A stretch of DNA of 64,000 nt from Synechococcus sp. UW140 (GCA_945875915.1 CAMCMT010000011.1:1-64000), one strand, 5' to 3'; shown: positions 1-8,316, counted from the stretch's first letter. Numbers and translations are program-made. The notes: generated by a model from the sequence alone, not told the origin.

Positions 1-87
1 TTCTCGGAACTGTCGATGGCCAAGCTGGACAAGACCAGCGAATCGGTTCAAGATCAATCAACAGCTGCATTTGCCGCAGCTGCCTGA
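1..87 (+). CDS. 3' end of an unidentified gene (partial)
   Basis: The reading frame is open from the first base and ends at TGA (85-87), giving the last 28 residues of a protein that starts outside the window. The tail is hydrophilic and ends in an Ala-rich stretch (AAFAAAA). Nothing in it identifies a family. It is in a different frame from the ADO-like gene that follows, so it is not that gene's missing N-terminus. A short inverted repeat follows directly at its stop codon. Confidence 0.45.
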   Translation, partial: FSELSMAKLDKTSESVQDQSTAAFAAAA

Positions 88-109
88 TCACTGATCTCCG
101 ATCAGATCA
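85..109. terminator. Short inverted repeat after the first stop codon
   Basis: TGATC (85-89) can pair with GATCA (105-109), and CTGAT (91-95) with ATCAG (101-105). No T-run follows, so it is a weak terminator candidate. It lies between the partial gene and the ADO-like gene. Confidence 0.2.
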
Positions 110-157
110 CAGGCCTCGGCTTTTACACCACTCCAAGGGACGCAACCCATCAACGCC

Positions 158-781
158 ATGGTGATCGTGGGCGAGGGCCTGGCGGATCGCCACTTCCGCC
201 TGCTCGCCGATGCGATCCCAGAGGATGCCGAAAGACTCCAGGTGTTGGCTGCCATGGAGGGGCGCCATGCCCGGGACTTTGTCGGCTGCGGCGTCCACTT
301 GGGCGTTAAGCCCGATGTTCCCCTGGCCCGCACCCTGTTTGCGCCCCTCCATGCCCTGTTTCTTGAGGCGAGCCGCGCCGGCGATCGGGTGGCCTGCCTG
401 GTGATTCAATGCCTGATCGTGGAAAGCTTTGCCGTGGCGGCCTATCGCTGCTACCTGCCGGTGGCCGATGTCTACGCCAGGCCGATCACGGCCGAGGTGC
501 TCAAGGATGAGGCCCTGCACCTCACCTACGGCGAAGACTGGCTGCGCCCCCGCTTCCAGGCGGTGGCAGAGGAGGTGGTGGCCTGTTGCCGCCGGGCCCT
601 GCCCGTGGTCCTAGGGATGCTGGAGCGACTCAAGCCCGATCTAGACACGATTGGCATTGCACCGGTGGAGCTGATGGGGGAATTCATAGCCTGTTTCCAG
701 GAGTCGCTCGTGGCCATTGGCTTCAACCCCGCCCACTCCCGCCGGGTGCTCAGCGAATTGGCGGCCGCGGCCCTGGCCTGA
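158..781 (+). CDS. Divergent aldehyde-deformylating oxygenase (ADO) paralogue, ferritin-like di-iron protein
   Basis: ADO converts fatty aldehydes to alkanes plus formate, after acyl-ACP reductase. From ATG 158 the protein has 207 residues against about 231 to 243 in the family. The six di-iron ligands are all present with the family spacing: E6, E34, H37, E89, E118 and H121 (gaps 28, 3, 52, 29, 3). The C-terminus (GFNP...AAAALA) also matches. The homology extends upstream of the ATG: the codons before it read PINA, matching the RINA segment of known ADOs. That frame is open only back to TGA 92-94 and has no ATG, GTG or TTG, so the true start is unclear or the N-terminus has been lost. No acyl-ACP reductase gene is next to it, so this may be a second, diverged copy. 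Family assignment is firm; activity is not. Confidence 0.8.
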   Translation: MVIVGEGLADRHFRLLADAIPEDAERLQVLAAMEGRHARDFVGCGVHLGVKPDVPLARTLFAPLHALFLEASRAGDRVACLVIQCLIVESFAVAAYRCYLPVADVYARPITAEVLKDEALHLTYGEDWLRPRFQAVAEEVVACCRRALPVVLGMLERLKPDLDTIGIAPVELMGEFIACFQESLVAIGFNPAHSRRVLSELAAAALA

Positions 782-793
782 GGGCCAGTGGCT

Positions 794-1024
794 TCAGAAG
801 CGCAGCAGCCGTTGGCGGCGCCAGCGCTGTAGGGCGATCACGGTCCACACCGCTTCGGCAATCGCAAAGGGCCAGGCCCCCTGCAGCAGGGCGTAAATGC
901 CGGAGCTAAAACTGCCCCCCGCAAAAATCAACACCCACACCGGACCCCGTTCTTCCAGGGCGTAGGCCAGCAAGGTGATGGCTACGCAAATTAGTCCGAA
1001 GCTATCCAGTTGCGGCGAACCCAT
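794..1024 (-). CDS. Small membrane protein, CBU_0592-like
   Basis: A 76-residue protein with two or three predicted membrane segments (around residues 8-25, 28-45 and 48-65) and a basic C-terminus (RWRRQRLLRF). The segment WPFAIAEAVWTVIAL resembles the conserved end of the CBU_0592 family of small membrane proteins of unknown function. I chose ATG at 1024 because the residues encoded further upstream are not membrane-like and run through a 28-bp palindrome. It converges on the ADO-like gene with a 12-bp gap. Confidence 0.6.
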   Translation of the reverse strand: MGSPQLDSFGLICVAITLLAYALEERGPVWVLIFAGGSFSSGIYALLQGAWPFAIAEAVWTVIALQRWRRQRLLRF

Positions 1025-1326
1025 AGGACCTGTTGCGGCTTGATTGAAGCCAACCCTATCAATGGCCATCCAACCCCATGGGGTTGGATGGCTAGGGACT
1101 ATTTTGGCCTCACTATTACACTCAAGGGGGGTGATTTGGCTTTGTTTGCTGCTGTTGATTCTCACCTTTGCGGCCCTGGAACTGGCCAATCTGGGGCTTG
1201 TTCCCCTGGTGTTTTCTCCCAATCGGGCGAGGATTGGCAACCCCGCTGCCTCGATTATTTCTATCTGGTTGCGGTGGTCAGTTTTCCTTCTAACCCAGTT
1301 TTGAACCGATTAAATCCAGCAGCAAG
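1025..1326. other. Intergenic stretch with a long palindrome
   Basis: About 300 bases between the small membrane protein and the broken glyoxalase gene. It contains the perfect palindrome at 1065-1092. A short plus-strand frame (TTG 1044 or ATG 1062 to 1304) encodes one hydrophobic stretch, but has no clear family or ribosome binding site; I do not call it a gene. Confidence 0.5.
1065..1092. repeat. Perfect 28-bp palindrome
   Basis: GCCATCCAACCCC followed by its exact complement across a central AT, without a mismatch. It sits about 40 bp upstream of the minus-strand start at 1024. It could be an operator for a dimeric regulator, a transcript hairpin, or a remnant of a repeat family. No second copy was noticed in the window. 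Confidence 0.75.
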
Positions 1327-1785
1327 CTATTGATTCTTGGCCAGTTGTTTGTTGTTTTCAATAGTATCGTTGTGCTGATCTCTAGGGCCGTCGGGCTGCT
1401 GGCCTGAGGCGGCAATCGCGGCTCTCAGGCCGCCCGCCGGATCCTGCACCCACTCGAGCCTGTTGCCATCTTGATCGCTCCCATCAAAGGAGCTGCTGCC
1501 ATCGCGATGGCTGTGGATCGGGCCCAGGCCCCGGGCCCCGGCGGCCTGGCAGCACTCCCGCCAGGCGCCCAGTTCTTCCCCCGCCTCCAGGTGGAAGCGC
1601 CGGTGGGGGCCGGCGCCCCGATGGCTGGGGCCGAGCCGGGCCAGCCCCCAACCCACCGGATTGGCCAGGAAGGCCCAGTCCGGAGCACGTCAGAGGGCTT
1701 CAAAGCCCAAGGCGGCGTAGAAGGCGATCGAGCGGCCGATGTCCGTGACGGCAATGGCGTTGTGGCCAGCGAAGGATCGTTCCAT
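1327..1785 (-). pseudogene. Glyoxalase/bleomycin-resistance family protein, interrupted by one in-frame TGA
   Basis: Reading from ATG 1785, the first 31 codons give a typical vicinal-oxygen-chelate N-terminus (AIAVTDIGRSIAFYAALGFE). A TGA follows at 1690-1692. The same frame continues without any shift into the rest of the domain (DWAFLANP, FHLEAGEELGAW, DGNRLEWV) and stops at TAG 1327-1329. Changing the stop to CGA (Arg) restores a complete protein of about 152 residues. It is therefore a recent nonsense pseudogene, a sequencing error or, least likely, a read-through gene. Members of this superfamily bind a metal and act on small adducts; the substrate here is unknown. Confidence 0.75.
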
Positions 1786-1912
1786 GGCCGACCCCGGTTG
1801 CTCACCGCAAAGGGGGACTGGCTGGATCCCAAGCCTGGGCTTGCTGACCTGGGGGCCAGGCCCGCCCTCCTGGCCGTAGGTAGGCCCCCGGGAGCTGTCT
1901 TGCGGGCATCGT

Positions 1913-2365
1913 TCAGTGGCGCGTCCTGGAGCCACCGGTGGCAAGGTCGGCGAGCGGGGGCGGCGAGGGTAGGGTTTGGGCCTTGGCCGCCAGGCTGGCC
2001 TGATCGAGGTCCGCCGCAGCGCTCACCACGCCGCCGAAACGCAGTTGCAGCCAGGTGATCACGCCGGTTTCTAGGGCGGCGATCCCTTCCTGGTCGCGGC
2101 CGCCCAGCCCCAGGCTGACCAGCAGGAACGGGGGCAGGTACCAGAGCTGGGCGTCACCACCGGCATGACTGCCATCACCATGGCCGCGCCGCTCCTGGAT
2201 CAGTTCGCGCAATTGGCCATCGCCACTGAGCTGGCCTAAGGGCGCCAGCAACAGCAGGGGTGTTTGGCTCTCCGCAGCCTGGCCGAGATGGGCTTGGGGG
2301 TTGGGGCTGGGGGGATCGGCCTGGACCGGCGCAGCGACGGAGTCCAGGGACTGGTTTGCAACCAT
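1913..2365 (-). CDS. Conserved hypothetical protein, divergent from heme oxygenase
   Basis: 150 residues from ATG 2365. The sequence has leucine-rich hydrophobic stretches (TPLLLLAPLGQ; LWYLPPFLLVSLGLGG), then GITWLQLRFGG-like text, and no motif that I recognise. The frame is open far upstream, but the sequence before this ATG is GC-rich and unconvincing. It is transcribed away from hemO with 88 bp between the two starts, so the genes may share a control region. It lacks the winged-helix pattern of the MarR-type ChlR activator known to control low-oxygen tetrapyrrole genes. Confidence 0.5.
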   Translation of the reverse strand: MVANQSLDSVAAPVQADPPSPNPQAHLGQAAESQTPLLLLAPLGQLSGDGQLRELIQERRGHGDGSHAGGDAQLWYLPPFLLVSLGLGGRDQEGIAALETGVITWLQLRFGGVVSAAADLDQASLAAKAQTLPSPPPLADLATGGSRTRH

Positions 2366-2393
2366 TGCGAAACGATCGGACAACAAAACAACA

Positions 2394-2408
2394 ATAACGT
2401 AATAACGT
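2394..2408. promoter_or_regulatory. Direct repeat in the hemO divergent control region
   Basis: ATAACGT occurs twice, at 2394-2400 and 2402-2408, with a period of 8. It lies in the AT-richest part of the 88-bp region between the divergent hypothetical gene and hemO. It may be a regulator site or part of a promoter; the assignment is inference. Confidence 0.3.
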
Positions 2409-2453
2409 TGACCTGTTGCAGCTCTCCCCCTCCCTTGTGCTGTCGCCCACCCC

Positions 2454-3269
2454 ATGACCAACCTTCCGACACCCGTAACCGCCCCCGATGCCGTCGCCGG
2501 CCCTGGGACCAGGGCTTCTGGCGCAAACGGCGTCGAGGCGATCTCGACCCATGCCAATGGGGCCGATCGGGCCCAGCGCCAGGTTCTTGGCCCCCGGCTG
2601 CGGCGCCTCCATGCCCGCATCGGCGCCGCCCATCGCCAGGCCGAGGGCATGGCCTTTTCGCGGGCCCTGTTAGCGGGCCAGGTGGAACCGCTGCAACTGG
2701 TGGCCCTGCTGCGGGCCCTGGCCCCTGGCTACCGCCTGCTCGAACAGGAGGGCCCCGCCTTGGCCGCCGCCCTCGGCGCCCAGGCCTTCCCCTGGAGCGA
2801 CCTGGCCCGCAGCCCCGCCCTGGAGCGCGATGCCGCCCAATTAGCCGCCATCGAGGCCAGCCCACCCTCGGCCGCGGCGGCCATCTGGCTGGAGCAGCTG
2901 CGCAGCCTGGCCCGCCAGGCCCCCCACCGCTTCCTGGCCCACGTCTACGTGCGCTACGGCGGTGACCTCTCCGGTGGCCAGCAGCTGGCGGAACAGGCCA
3001 ACGCCATTTTGGCGAGCCGGGGCCTGCCGTCGGTGCGCTTTTGGGCCTTCGAACGGCCGGTGCGGGAGCTCAAAGATGGGCTACACGCGGCCTTTGAACA
3101 GCTCGAGCTCTCCGAGGCCGAGGAGGACGAGCTGCTGGAGGAAGCCGAAATCGCCTTCCGCGCCACCCAGAGCTTGCTAGCCGAGCTGGCGGAGTTGGTC
3201 CCAGGCACCGCCACCGGTTCGGCCACCGCCACCGCAGTTGCCTCCGCCACCCCCCCTGCCACCGCCTAG
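2454..3269 (+). CDS. Heme oxygenase (divergent, HO2-like)
   Basis: Heme oxygenase opens heme to biliverdin IX-alpha, CO and iron, using ferredoxin; this is the first step toward phycobilins. The protein has 271 residues. An N-terminal tail of about 45 residues is followed by the proximal histidine region (AAHRQAEGMAF) and the distal-helix signature YVRYGGDLSGGQ, with the usual all-helical spacing. It is more diverged than the usual cyanobacterial HO1, and its C-terminus is Ala/Thr/Pro-rich. It stands just before hemN. A heme oxygenase next to an oxygen-independent HemN is the arrangement of the low-oxygen tetrapyrrole cluster of other cyanobacteria, so it may be the HO2-type enzyme. A main HO1 would be elsewhere. 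Confidence 0.85.
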   Translation: MTNLPTPVTAPDAVAGPGTRASGANGVEAISTHANGADRAQRQVLGPRLRRLHARIGAAHRQAEGMAFSRALLAGQVEPLQLVALLRALAPGYRLLEQEGPALAAALGAQAFPWSDLARSPALERDAAQLAAIEASPPSAAAAIWLEQLRSLARQAPHRFLAHVYVRYGGDLSGGQQLAEQANAILASRGLPSVRFWAFERPVRELKDGLHAAFEQLELSEAEEDELLEEAEIAFRATQSLLAELAELVPGTATGSATATAVASATPPATA

Positions 3270-3392
3270 GCCGCCAACGCCCCCCCAGGGGCGTCCTGAT
3301 GGGCGCTGGCCTGGGGCTTGTCGAGGGGCCAGCAGGCCGTTTCAGCGCCCCATCCCTTAGGTCCTCTCCCCGCTCGCTTGCCGATTCGCCCG

Positions 3393-4850
3393 ATGCCCCC
3401 AGCCACCAGCGCTCCGGCCACCGTTGCCACGACGACGGCCCCCTCGCCTCCTGCCACCGGAGCAGCAGGGACCGATCCCGTTGGCCGCCCAGCCCCGTCC
3501 AGGCCACCCCAGAGCAGCCCCCTGCAGCTGCTGCTCAAATACGACAAGCCCGTGCCCCGCTACACCAGCTACCCCACGGCGGCCCAGTTCCACAGCGGTG
3601 TCGGGCCGGCGGATCTGGCGGCCCAGCTGGCCCGGCCCAGCGAGGAGCCCCTTTCGCTCTACGTGCATGTGCCCTTCTGCCGCCATGCCTGTTGGTATTG
3701 CGGCTGCACCCGCATCACCACCCAACTGGGCTCGAAGGTGGTGGCCCCCTACCTGAAATCCCTGCAACTGGAGTTGGAGCTGATCGCAGGCCTGCTGCCC
3801 CAGCGGCGGCGCCTGGCCCAGTTGCACTGGGGCGGCGGCACGCCCAATTACCTCAACGCCGAGGAGCAGAGCCAGCTCTGGAATTTGGTCACCCGCCATT
3901 TCGATCTGGAGCCCAAGTTGGAGGCCTCGATTGAGGTCAACCCAGAATTCATCGATCAAGCCCAAGCCCTGCACCTGCGGGCCCTGGGCTTCAACCGCAT
4001 CAGCTTCGGCATCCAGGACGCCGATCCCGATGTGCAGCGGGCGGTAAACCGGGTGGTGCCGGTGGAGCAGCTGCGGCGGGTGATGGGCTGGCTGCGGGAA
4101 GCCCGCTTTGAGAGCGTCAACGTGGACCTGATCTGCGGCCTGCCGCGCCAGACCCCGGAGCGGTTCCACACCACCTTGGAACTAGTGCGCGAACTGCGTC
4201 CCGAACGCATCTCCCTGTTTTCCTTCGCCTACTTGCCCCAGCAGCTACCCCTGCAACGCAAGATCGCCGCCGCCGACCTCCCCAGCCAGCGGCAGCGCCT
4301 GGCCATGCTCGATGACGCCAGCCAGCTCCTGGGCGCCGCCGGCTACGAGGCGATTGGCATGGATCACTACGCCCTGGCCAGCGACAGCTTGGCCATCGCC
4401 GCCCGCGAAGGCCGCCTACATCGCAATTTCCAGGGCTACACCACCGGCGGCGAGCTTGACCTACTCGGCCTCGGCCCTTCGGCGATCAGCCAGTTCCCCC
4501 ATCTGTTCAGCCAGAACCAGCGCCAGCTCAACGGCTACAACGCTGCCCTAGATGCCGGCCAGCTCCCGGTGGAGCGGGGCTTGGCGGTGTTGGAGCAGGA
4601 GGTGTTGGAACGGCGCGCCCTGATTCGCGAAGTGATGTGTCACTTCCGGGTGGAATTGGAGCTGGACCGCTTTGCCAGCGAATGGAGCGATCTGCTGGCC
4701 CTCGCCGCCGATGGCCTGGTGACCCTGAGCCAAAACGGTGACCTGGGCCTGGTGGAGGTGACTACTGAGGGCCGCTGGTTGATCCGCACGATTGCGGCGG
4801 TTTTTGATCCCAGCCAGAGGGAGCGGGCCAGGGGCTCTAGGTTGATTTAG
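3393..4850 (+). CDS. hemN: Oxygen-independent coproporphyrinogen III oxidase (radical SAM)
   Basis: HemN oxidatively decarboxylates coproporphyrinogen III to protoporphyrinogen IX without oxygen. The radical-SAM cluster motif CRHACWYCGC (CX3CX2C plus the extra HemN cysteine) is at about residues 96-105. It is preceded by the HemN start block KYDKPVPRYTSYPTA and followed by the SAM-binding GGGTP. I chose ATG 3393 (485 residues); an upstream TTG at 3318 would add 25 residues and is less likely. The first 40 or so residues are a Pro/Ala/Thr-rich tail absent from the E. coli enzyme. The gene is 123 bp after the heme oxygenase gene on the same strand, probably as an operon for micro-oxic pigment synthesis. 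Confidence 0.92.
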   Translation: MPPATSAPATVATTTAPSPPATGAAGTDPVGRPAPSRPPQSSPLQLLLKYDKPVPRYTSYPTAAQFHSGVGPADLAAQLARPSEEPLSLYVHVPFCRHACWYCGCTRITTQLGSKVVAPYLKSLQLELELIAGLLPQRRRLAQLHWGGGTPNYLNAEEQSQLWNLVTRHFDLEPKLEASIEVNPEFIDQAQALHLRALGFNRISFGIQDADPDVQRAVNRVVPVEQLRRVMGWLREARFESVNVDLICGLPRQTPERFHTTLELVRELRPERISLFSFAYLPQQLPLQRKIAAADLPSQRQRLAMLDDASQLLGAAGYEAIGMDHYALASDSLAIAAREGRLHRNFQGYTTGGELDLLGLGPSAISQFPHLFSQNQRQLNGYNAALDAGQLPVERGLAVLEQEVLERRALIREVMCHFRVELELDRFASEWSDLLALAADGLVTLSQNGDLGLVEVTTEGRWLIRTIAAVFDPSQRERARGSRLI

Positions 4851-4886
4851 ACAGACGGGATCGGGCTGGTTTGGGGTTCATGCCCC

Positions 4887-4903
4887 GGGCCATTATTTGG
4901 CCC
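4887..4903. terminator. Hairpin between convergent genes
   Basis: GGGCCA (4887-4892) and TGGCCC (4898-4903) form a perfect 6-bp stem with an AT-rich 5-nt loop between hemN and the minus-strand permease. There is no T-run, so it is only a candidate bidirectional terminator. Confidence 0.3.
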
Positions 4904-4990
4904 ACGGCTTGGCCTTGGGTAGCCGGTTCTGCCGATCCTGGGCCAGAAGGGGTTGGCCTTTGGCGGGCTGACCTCTCGCCCAGGATCAGC

Positions 4991-6919
4991 TCAGAGATAA
5001 AATCCAACGGTGGTCACCACCCTTGTCCCCTGGGTCCGTAGGGCACTGCGCAGGGAAATGGTCGATTGGTTATGGAGCAGGTTCTCCCAGCGATGGCGGG
5101 TCACGAACACTGGCAACACCACCGTGCAGAATTTATGGCGATCCTTGCGGTGGTCGATCTCGAACTGACGCACAAACTCCAGCACCGGATCGATCAAGGA
5201 GCGATAGGGAGACTCGAGCACCACCAGGGGCACCTCTGGCAATTGTCGCTGCCATTGCTCCTGGAAGGCGCCGGTTTTGCCCAGGCCCAGGTCCACATGC
5301 ACGGCCACCAGTTCGCCGGCGATCGAGCGGGCGTAGCGGATCGCCTCAAAGCTGCCTCGATGGAGTTGCCCCACCAGCACGACCACAGGGGTGCCCCCTT
5401 CAGACGGTGCCGCCGGCAGGGACAGTTTCACATCATTGGCCATGCGCAGGCGCCGGGCCACCTGCTTGTAATGGCGATGGATGGTGAGGAACAGGGCTAC
5501 CAATAGGGGCACGGCCACCACCACCAGCCAGGCCCCCTGGGTGAACTTGCTGAACAGCAAGACGGCCGAAACAATCGCGGTGACCACACTGCCAAAGCCA
5601 TTGAGCAGGGCCTTGCCCACCCAGCCGTGGCCCTTTTCACGCCACCAATGCACCACCATGCCCGCCTGGGACAGGGTGAAGCTGGTAAAAACCCCCACGG
5701 CATAGAGGGGGATTAGGTGGCTGACACTGCCACCGAAGATCACCAGCAAAATTCCAGCAAACGCGCTCAGCATCACGATGCCGTTGCTAAATACCAGCCG
5801 GTCGCCTAGGGAGGCCAGCTGGCGGGGCATGTAGCTGTCCTGGGCCAGGAAGGCGGCCAGGCGCGGGAAATCGGCAAAGGCCGTGTTGGCGGCCAGCAGC
5901 AGAATCAACAGGGTGGACATCTGCAGGATGAACAGCACCGGACCGTTGCCAAACACCTTTTCACCCAATTGATACATCAAGGTGGGGCTGGTCTCCGTAT
6001 AGACGGTGCCCAGTTGCGAGGCGAGCACGCTCACGCCTCCGAACATCGTCGCGAGCAGAATCACCATCACTGTCAACACCCGCCTGGCGTTCCGCCACTC
6101 CGTTGGCTTGAAGGCCATGACACTGTCGCTAATGGCCTCTATTCCTGTTAGGGCCGCGCAACCGGAGCTGAAGGCGCGCATCAGAATCAGGCCGCCGGCT
6201 CCGGCCCCGCCCACGGTGAGCAGGTCCGGGCCATGGACCTCACGAAGCACTTGGTTCTGTTCGGCCGTGGCCAAGCCCGTGATATCCCCTTGGGCCAGCT
6301 TGACTAGGCCCACTACCACCAGGGTGAGCACCGCCGCCATGAACACATAGGTGGGCACGCTCATCACCTTGGCGCTGGAGCGCAAGCCGCGCAGGTTGGC
6401 CACCATCAACACCACGATCGCCAACAGACAGAGCGGCACGTGGTACGGATCGAGACTCGGCAGGTAGGAGGTGAGGGCCGAGATCCCTGCCGCCGTGCTC
6501 ACCGCCACCGTCAGCACATAGTCGATCGAAAGGGAGGCTCCAGCGATCAGGCCCGGGACCCGGCCCAGGTTTTCGTGGGACACCCGGTAGGAGCCCCCCC
6601 CTTGGGGGTAGGCCTTGATCGTTTGGCGATAGCTGAGGGCCACGATCAGCATCAGCAGGATGATCATCCCGGTGACGGGGACGGTGAAGCCCAGGCCGGC
6701 GGCCCCGGCAAAACCAAGCACCAGCACGATTTCCTGGGTGGCGTAGGCCACCGAGGACAGGGCATCCGAGCTGAGGATCGCCAGGGCCTCCGCGTTGGTT
6801 AGCCGTTCTTCGGCGTGGGCGCTGGTCGGCAGGGGAGCCCCGACCAAGGCTTTCTTGAAACGGTCCACCACCGATAGGGGCATGGTGCTTGGGCTTGGCT
6901 GCCCAGAATGAACCATCAA
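4991..6919 (-). CDS. APC-superfamily permease of the KimA (YdaO) type, probable potassium transporter
   Basis: 642 residues. The first ~470 hold about 12 membrane segments with the APC/KimA signature region near the N-terminus (LTNAEALAILSSDALSSVAYATQE, cut here: LSSDALSSVAYATQE). The last ~150 residues form a soluble domain (PVVVLVGQLHRGSFEAIRYA) like the USP-like cytosolic domain of KimA. In Bacillus, KimA is a proton-coupled high-affinity K+ importer inhibited by c-di-AMP. Substrate and c-di-AMP control are inferred from the family. No ydaO-type riboswitch could be recognised in the 105-bp upstream gap. An alternative start is the Met a few codons further on (MPLSVVDRFKKAL). Confidence 0.8.
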   Translation of the reverse strand: MMVHSGQPSPSTMPLSVVDRFKKALVGAPLPTSAHAEERLTNAEALAILSSDALSSVAYATQEIVLVLGFAGAAGLGFTVPVTGMIILLMLIVALSYRQTIKAYPQGGGSYRVSHENLGRVPGLIAGASLSIDYVLTVAVSTAAGISALTSYLPSLDPYHVPLCLLAIVVLMVANLRGLRSSAKVMSVPTYVFMAAVLTLVVVGLVKLAQGDITGLATAEQNQVLREVHGPDLLTVGGAGAGGLILMRAFSSGCAALTGIEAISDSVMAFKPTEWRNARRVLTVMVILLATMFGGVSVLASQLGTVYTETSPTLMYQLGEKVFGNGPVLFILQMSTLLILLLAANTAFADFPRLAAFLAQDSYMPRQLASLGDRLVFSNGIVMLSAFAGILLVIFGGSVSHLIPLYAVGVFTSFTLSQAGMVVHWWREKGHGWVGKALLNGFGSVVTAIVSAVLLFSKFTQGAWLVVVAVPLLVALFLTIHRHYKQVARRLRMANDVKLSLPAAPSEGGTPVVVLVGQLHRGSFEAIRYARSIAGELVAVHVDLGLGKTGAFQEQWQRQLPEVPLVVLESPYRSLIDPVLEFVRQFEIDHRKDRHKFCTVVLPVFVTRHRWENLLHNQSTISLRSALRTQGTRVVTTVGFYL

Positions 6920-7025
6920 GATAGGACTACTACTTATTTGCAGTTATTGCACGGCTGATTGATCCTGTGGGTGCGGCGGTTAGGCCTGGCCAGGTCGAGG
7001 ACGCCATGGGGTAAGCCCCCCAGGT

Positions 7026-8156
7026 TTAGAACCACTCAGCCTTGGCTTCGTTAGCCGGATTGGTGTGGTCTTCGGGGGTGGTGCGCTCGAAGCGCATCAC
7101 GATATGGCGCTCCTGTTCACCGTCGATGGCGGTGGCTTCGATCGGGTAGAGCTGCTGTCCATCACGGAAGGGCACCTGAACACGGAAGGTGCCATCGGCC
7201 GAGAGGGGCACCACCTCTTCGCCAATCTTGAGGGTGGCGGAGGGATCGGTGGCGCCGTACACAATCAGCTCCGCATCGGCCACTAGCCAGAAGGAGCGCT
7301 GGCGGGGCCGCACCCCACCGATGCCAGAGACATTGCGGCCACTGGCCCAGAGGCCAGGACCAGAGTCGTTCAAACCACCATGGCTGGCCCGTGCCCCTGC
7401 GGCATCGTCCAGCAGATCCGGCTCATGGAAGGTCTCCGAACCCCGGCTGATCCGGCGCAGACCCATGGTTGCCGTTTGATAGAGCTGCTCATGCAGCACG
7501 GCGCCGGGGGCTTCAACTGCGTTCTGGCCAGCTGGGCTGGCCTGGGGCTCCCAGGGGGCTGGGGCTGGGGCTGGGGCGCTACCCGGTTGTTCAAAAGCTG
7601 CGAAAGGGGGTGGCACGGAAAGACCATCGCCCAGGCCGGGGATCGGAACCACCGCAGAGCGGGCCAGCAACTGCCAGCCGCCTGGGCTGTGGTATCCGAG
7701 ATCTACCCGGTAGTCCCGGTCGGCCAGGGGAAGGGCCATGCCCCATTGCCTAGCGGAGCGATCCACGCTCACCTCTTGCTGGGCATGGGGGGTGGTTGCC
7801 GCGTCGCTCGAGAGGCCAGTGACATCGGCGATGCGCAGGCTGAGGGCGCTGGCGCCGGACTGCTCCAGGCCCCGGCGGTCGGCCTCGCTTAGCTGCCAGC
7901 TGGCGAAGCCCCACTGGGGGCCCTGGGCCGTGAAATGGAGCTGGGTCTGCTGGCCAATGCCAGAGCTGACGCTGCCAGAGGTCGCGGCACCAGCGATTGG
8001 GGCTTCAGCCCCATCCCCTTGGGTTGGGACCGTACTTACGGGAACCTCGCCAGCAACCTGGGGTTCGGAGCCGCTGCCCTTGCCAAGGAAGGCGTTGAGG
8101 CCTCGCTTGAGGGAACCCAGGGCATTACGGGCGTGGAAACCAAGCGACTGGCTCAT
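7026..8156 (-). CDS. DUF4912 domain protein
   Basis: 376 residues. A basic N-terminal tail is followed by a DUF4912 region (about 80-190: WGFASWQLSEADRRGL, LRIADVTG, DRDYRVDLGYHSPGGWQ, LLARSAVVPIP). A Pro/Ala linker and a C-terminal beta-rich segment (LIVYGATDPSATLKIGEEVV) come after it. DUF4912 proteins are common in cyanobacteria; some are described as carbohydrate-binding-like, but no reaction is known. There is no signal peptide. It stands alone on the minus strand, downstream of an upstream-facing 160-bp gap. Confidence 0.8.
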   Translation of the reverse strand: MSQSLGFHARNALGSLKRGLNAFLGKGSGSEPQVAGEVPVSTVPTQGDGAEAPIAGAATSGSVSSGIGQQTQLHFTAQGPQWGFASWQLSEADRRGLEQSGASALSLRIADVTGLSSDAATTPHAQQEVSVDRSARQWGMALPLADRDYRVDLGYHSPGGWQLLARSAVVPIPGLGDGLSVPPPFAAFEQPGSAPAPAPAPWEPQASPAGQNAVEAPGAVLHEQLYQTATMGLRRISRGSETFHEPDLLDDAAGARASHGGLNDSGPGLWASGRNVSGIGGVRPRQRSFWLVADAELIVYGATDPSATLKIGEEVVPLSADGTFRVQVPFRDGQQLYPIEATAIDGEQERHIVMRFERTTPEDHTNPANEAKAEWF

Positions 8157-8316
8157 GGGCAGGGCCTAACTGGCAGCCTTCCTAGGTGATAAGGGCTCGT
8201 AGATGGTGTCAAGGACGACTAAAATCCCAAAATGCTGACCCTTAACCTCCGGCGGGGGGCCGGCGTTGGCAGGCCGATTTGGCCTAGACCAGGAGCAGCT
8301 TCGTCGTCCCCACTAG

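Noticed and set aside
1044-1304. 86-residue plus-strand frame with one hydrophobic stretch
   Set aside because: TTG start inside the palindrome, no ribosome site and no recognisable family. Not strong enough to call.
6920-7025. c-di-AMP (ydaO) riboswitch before the KimA-type gene
   Set aside because: The gap is only 105 bp and the conserved riboswitch blocks are not visible.
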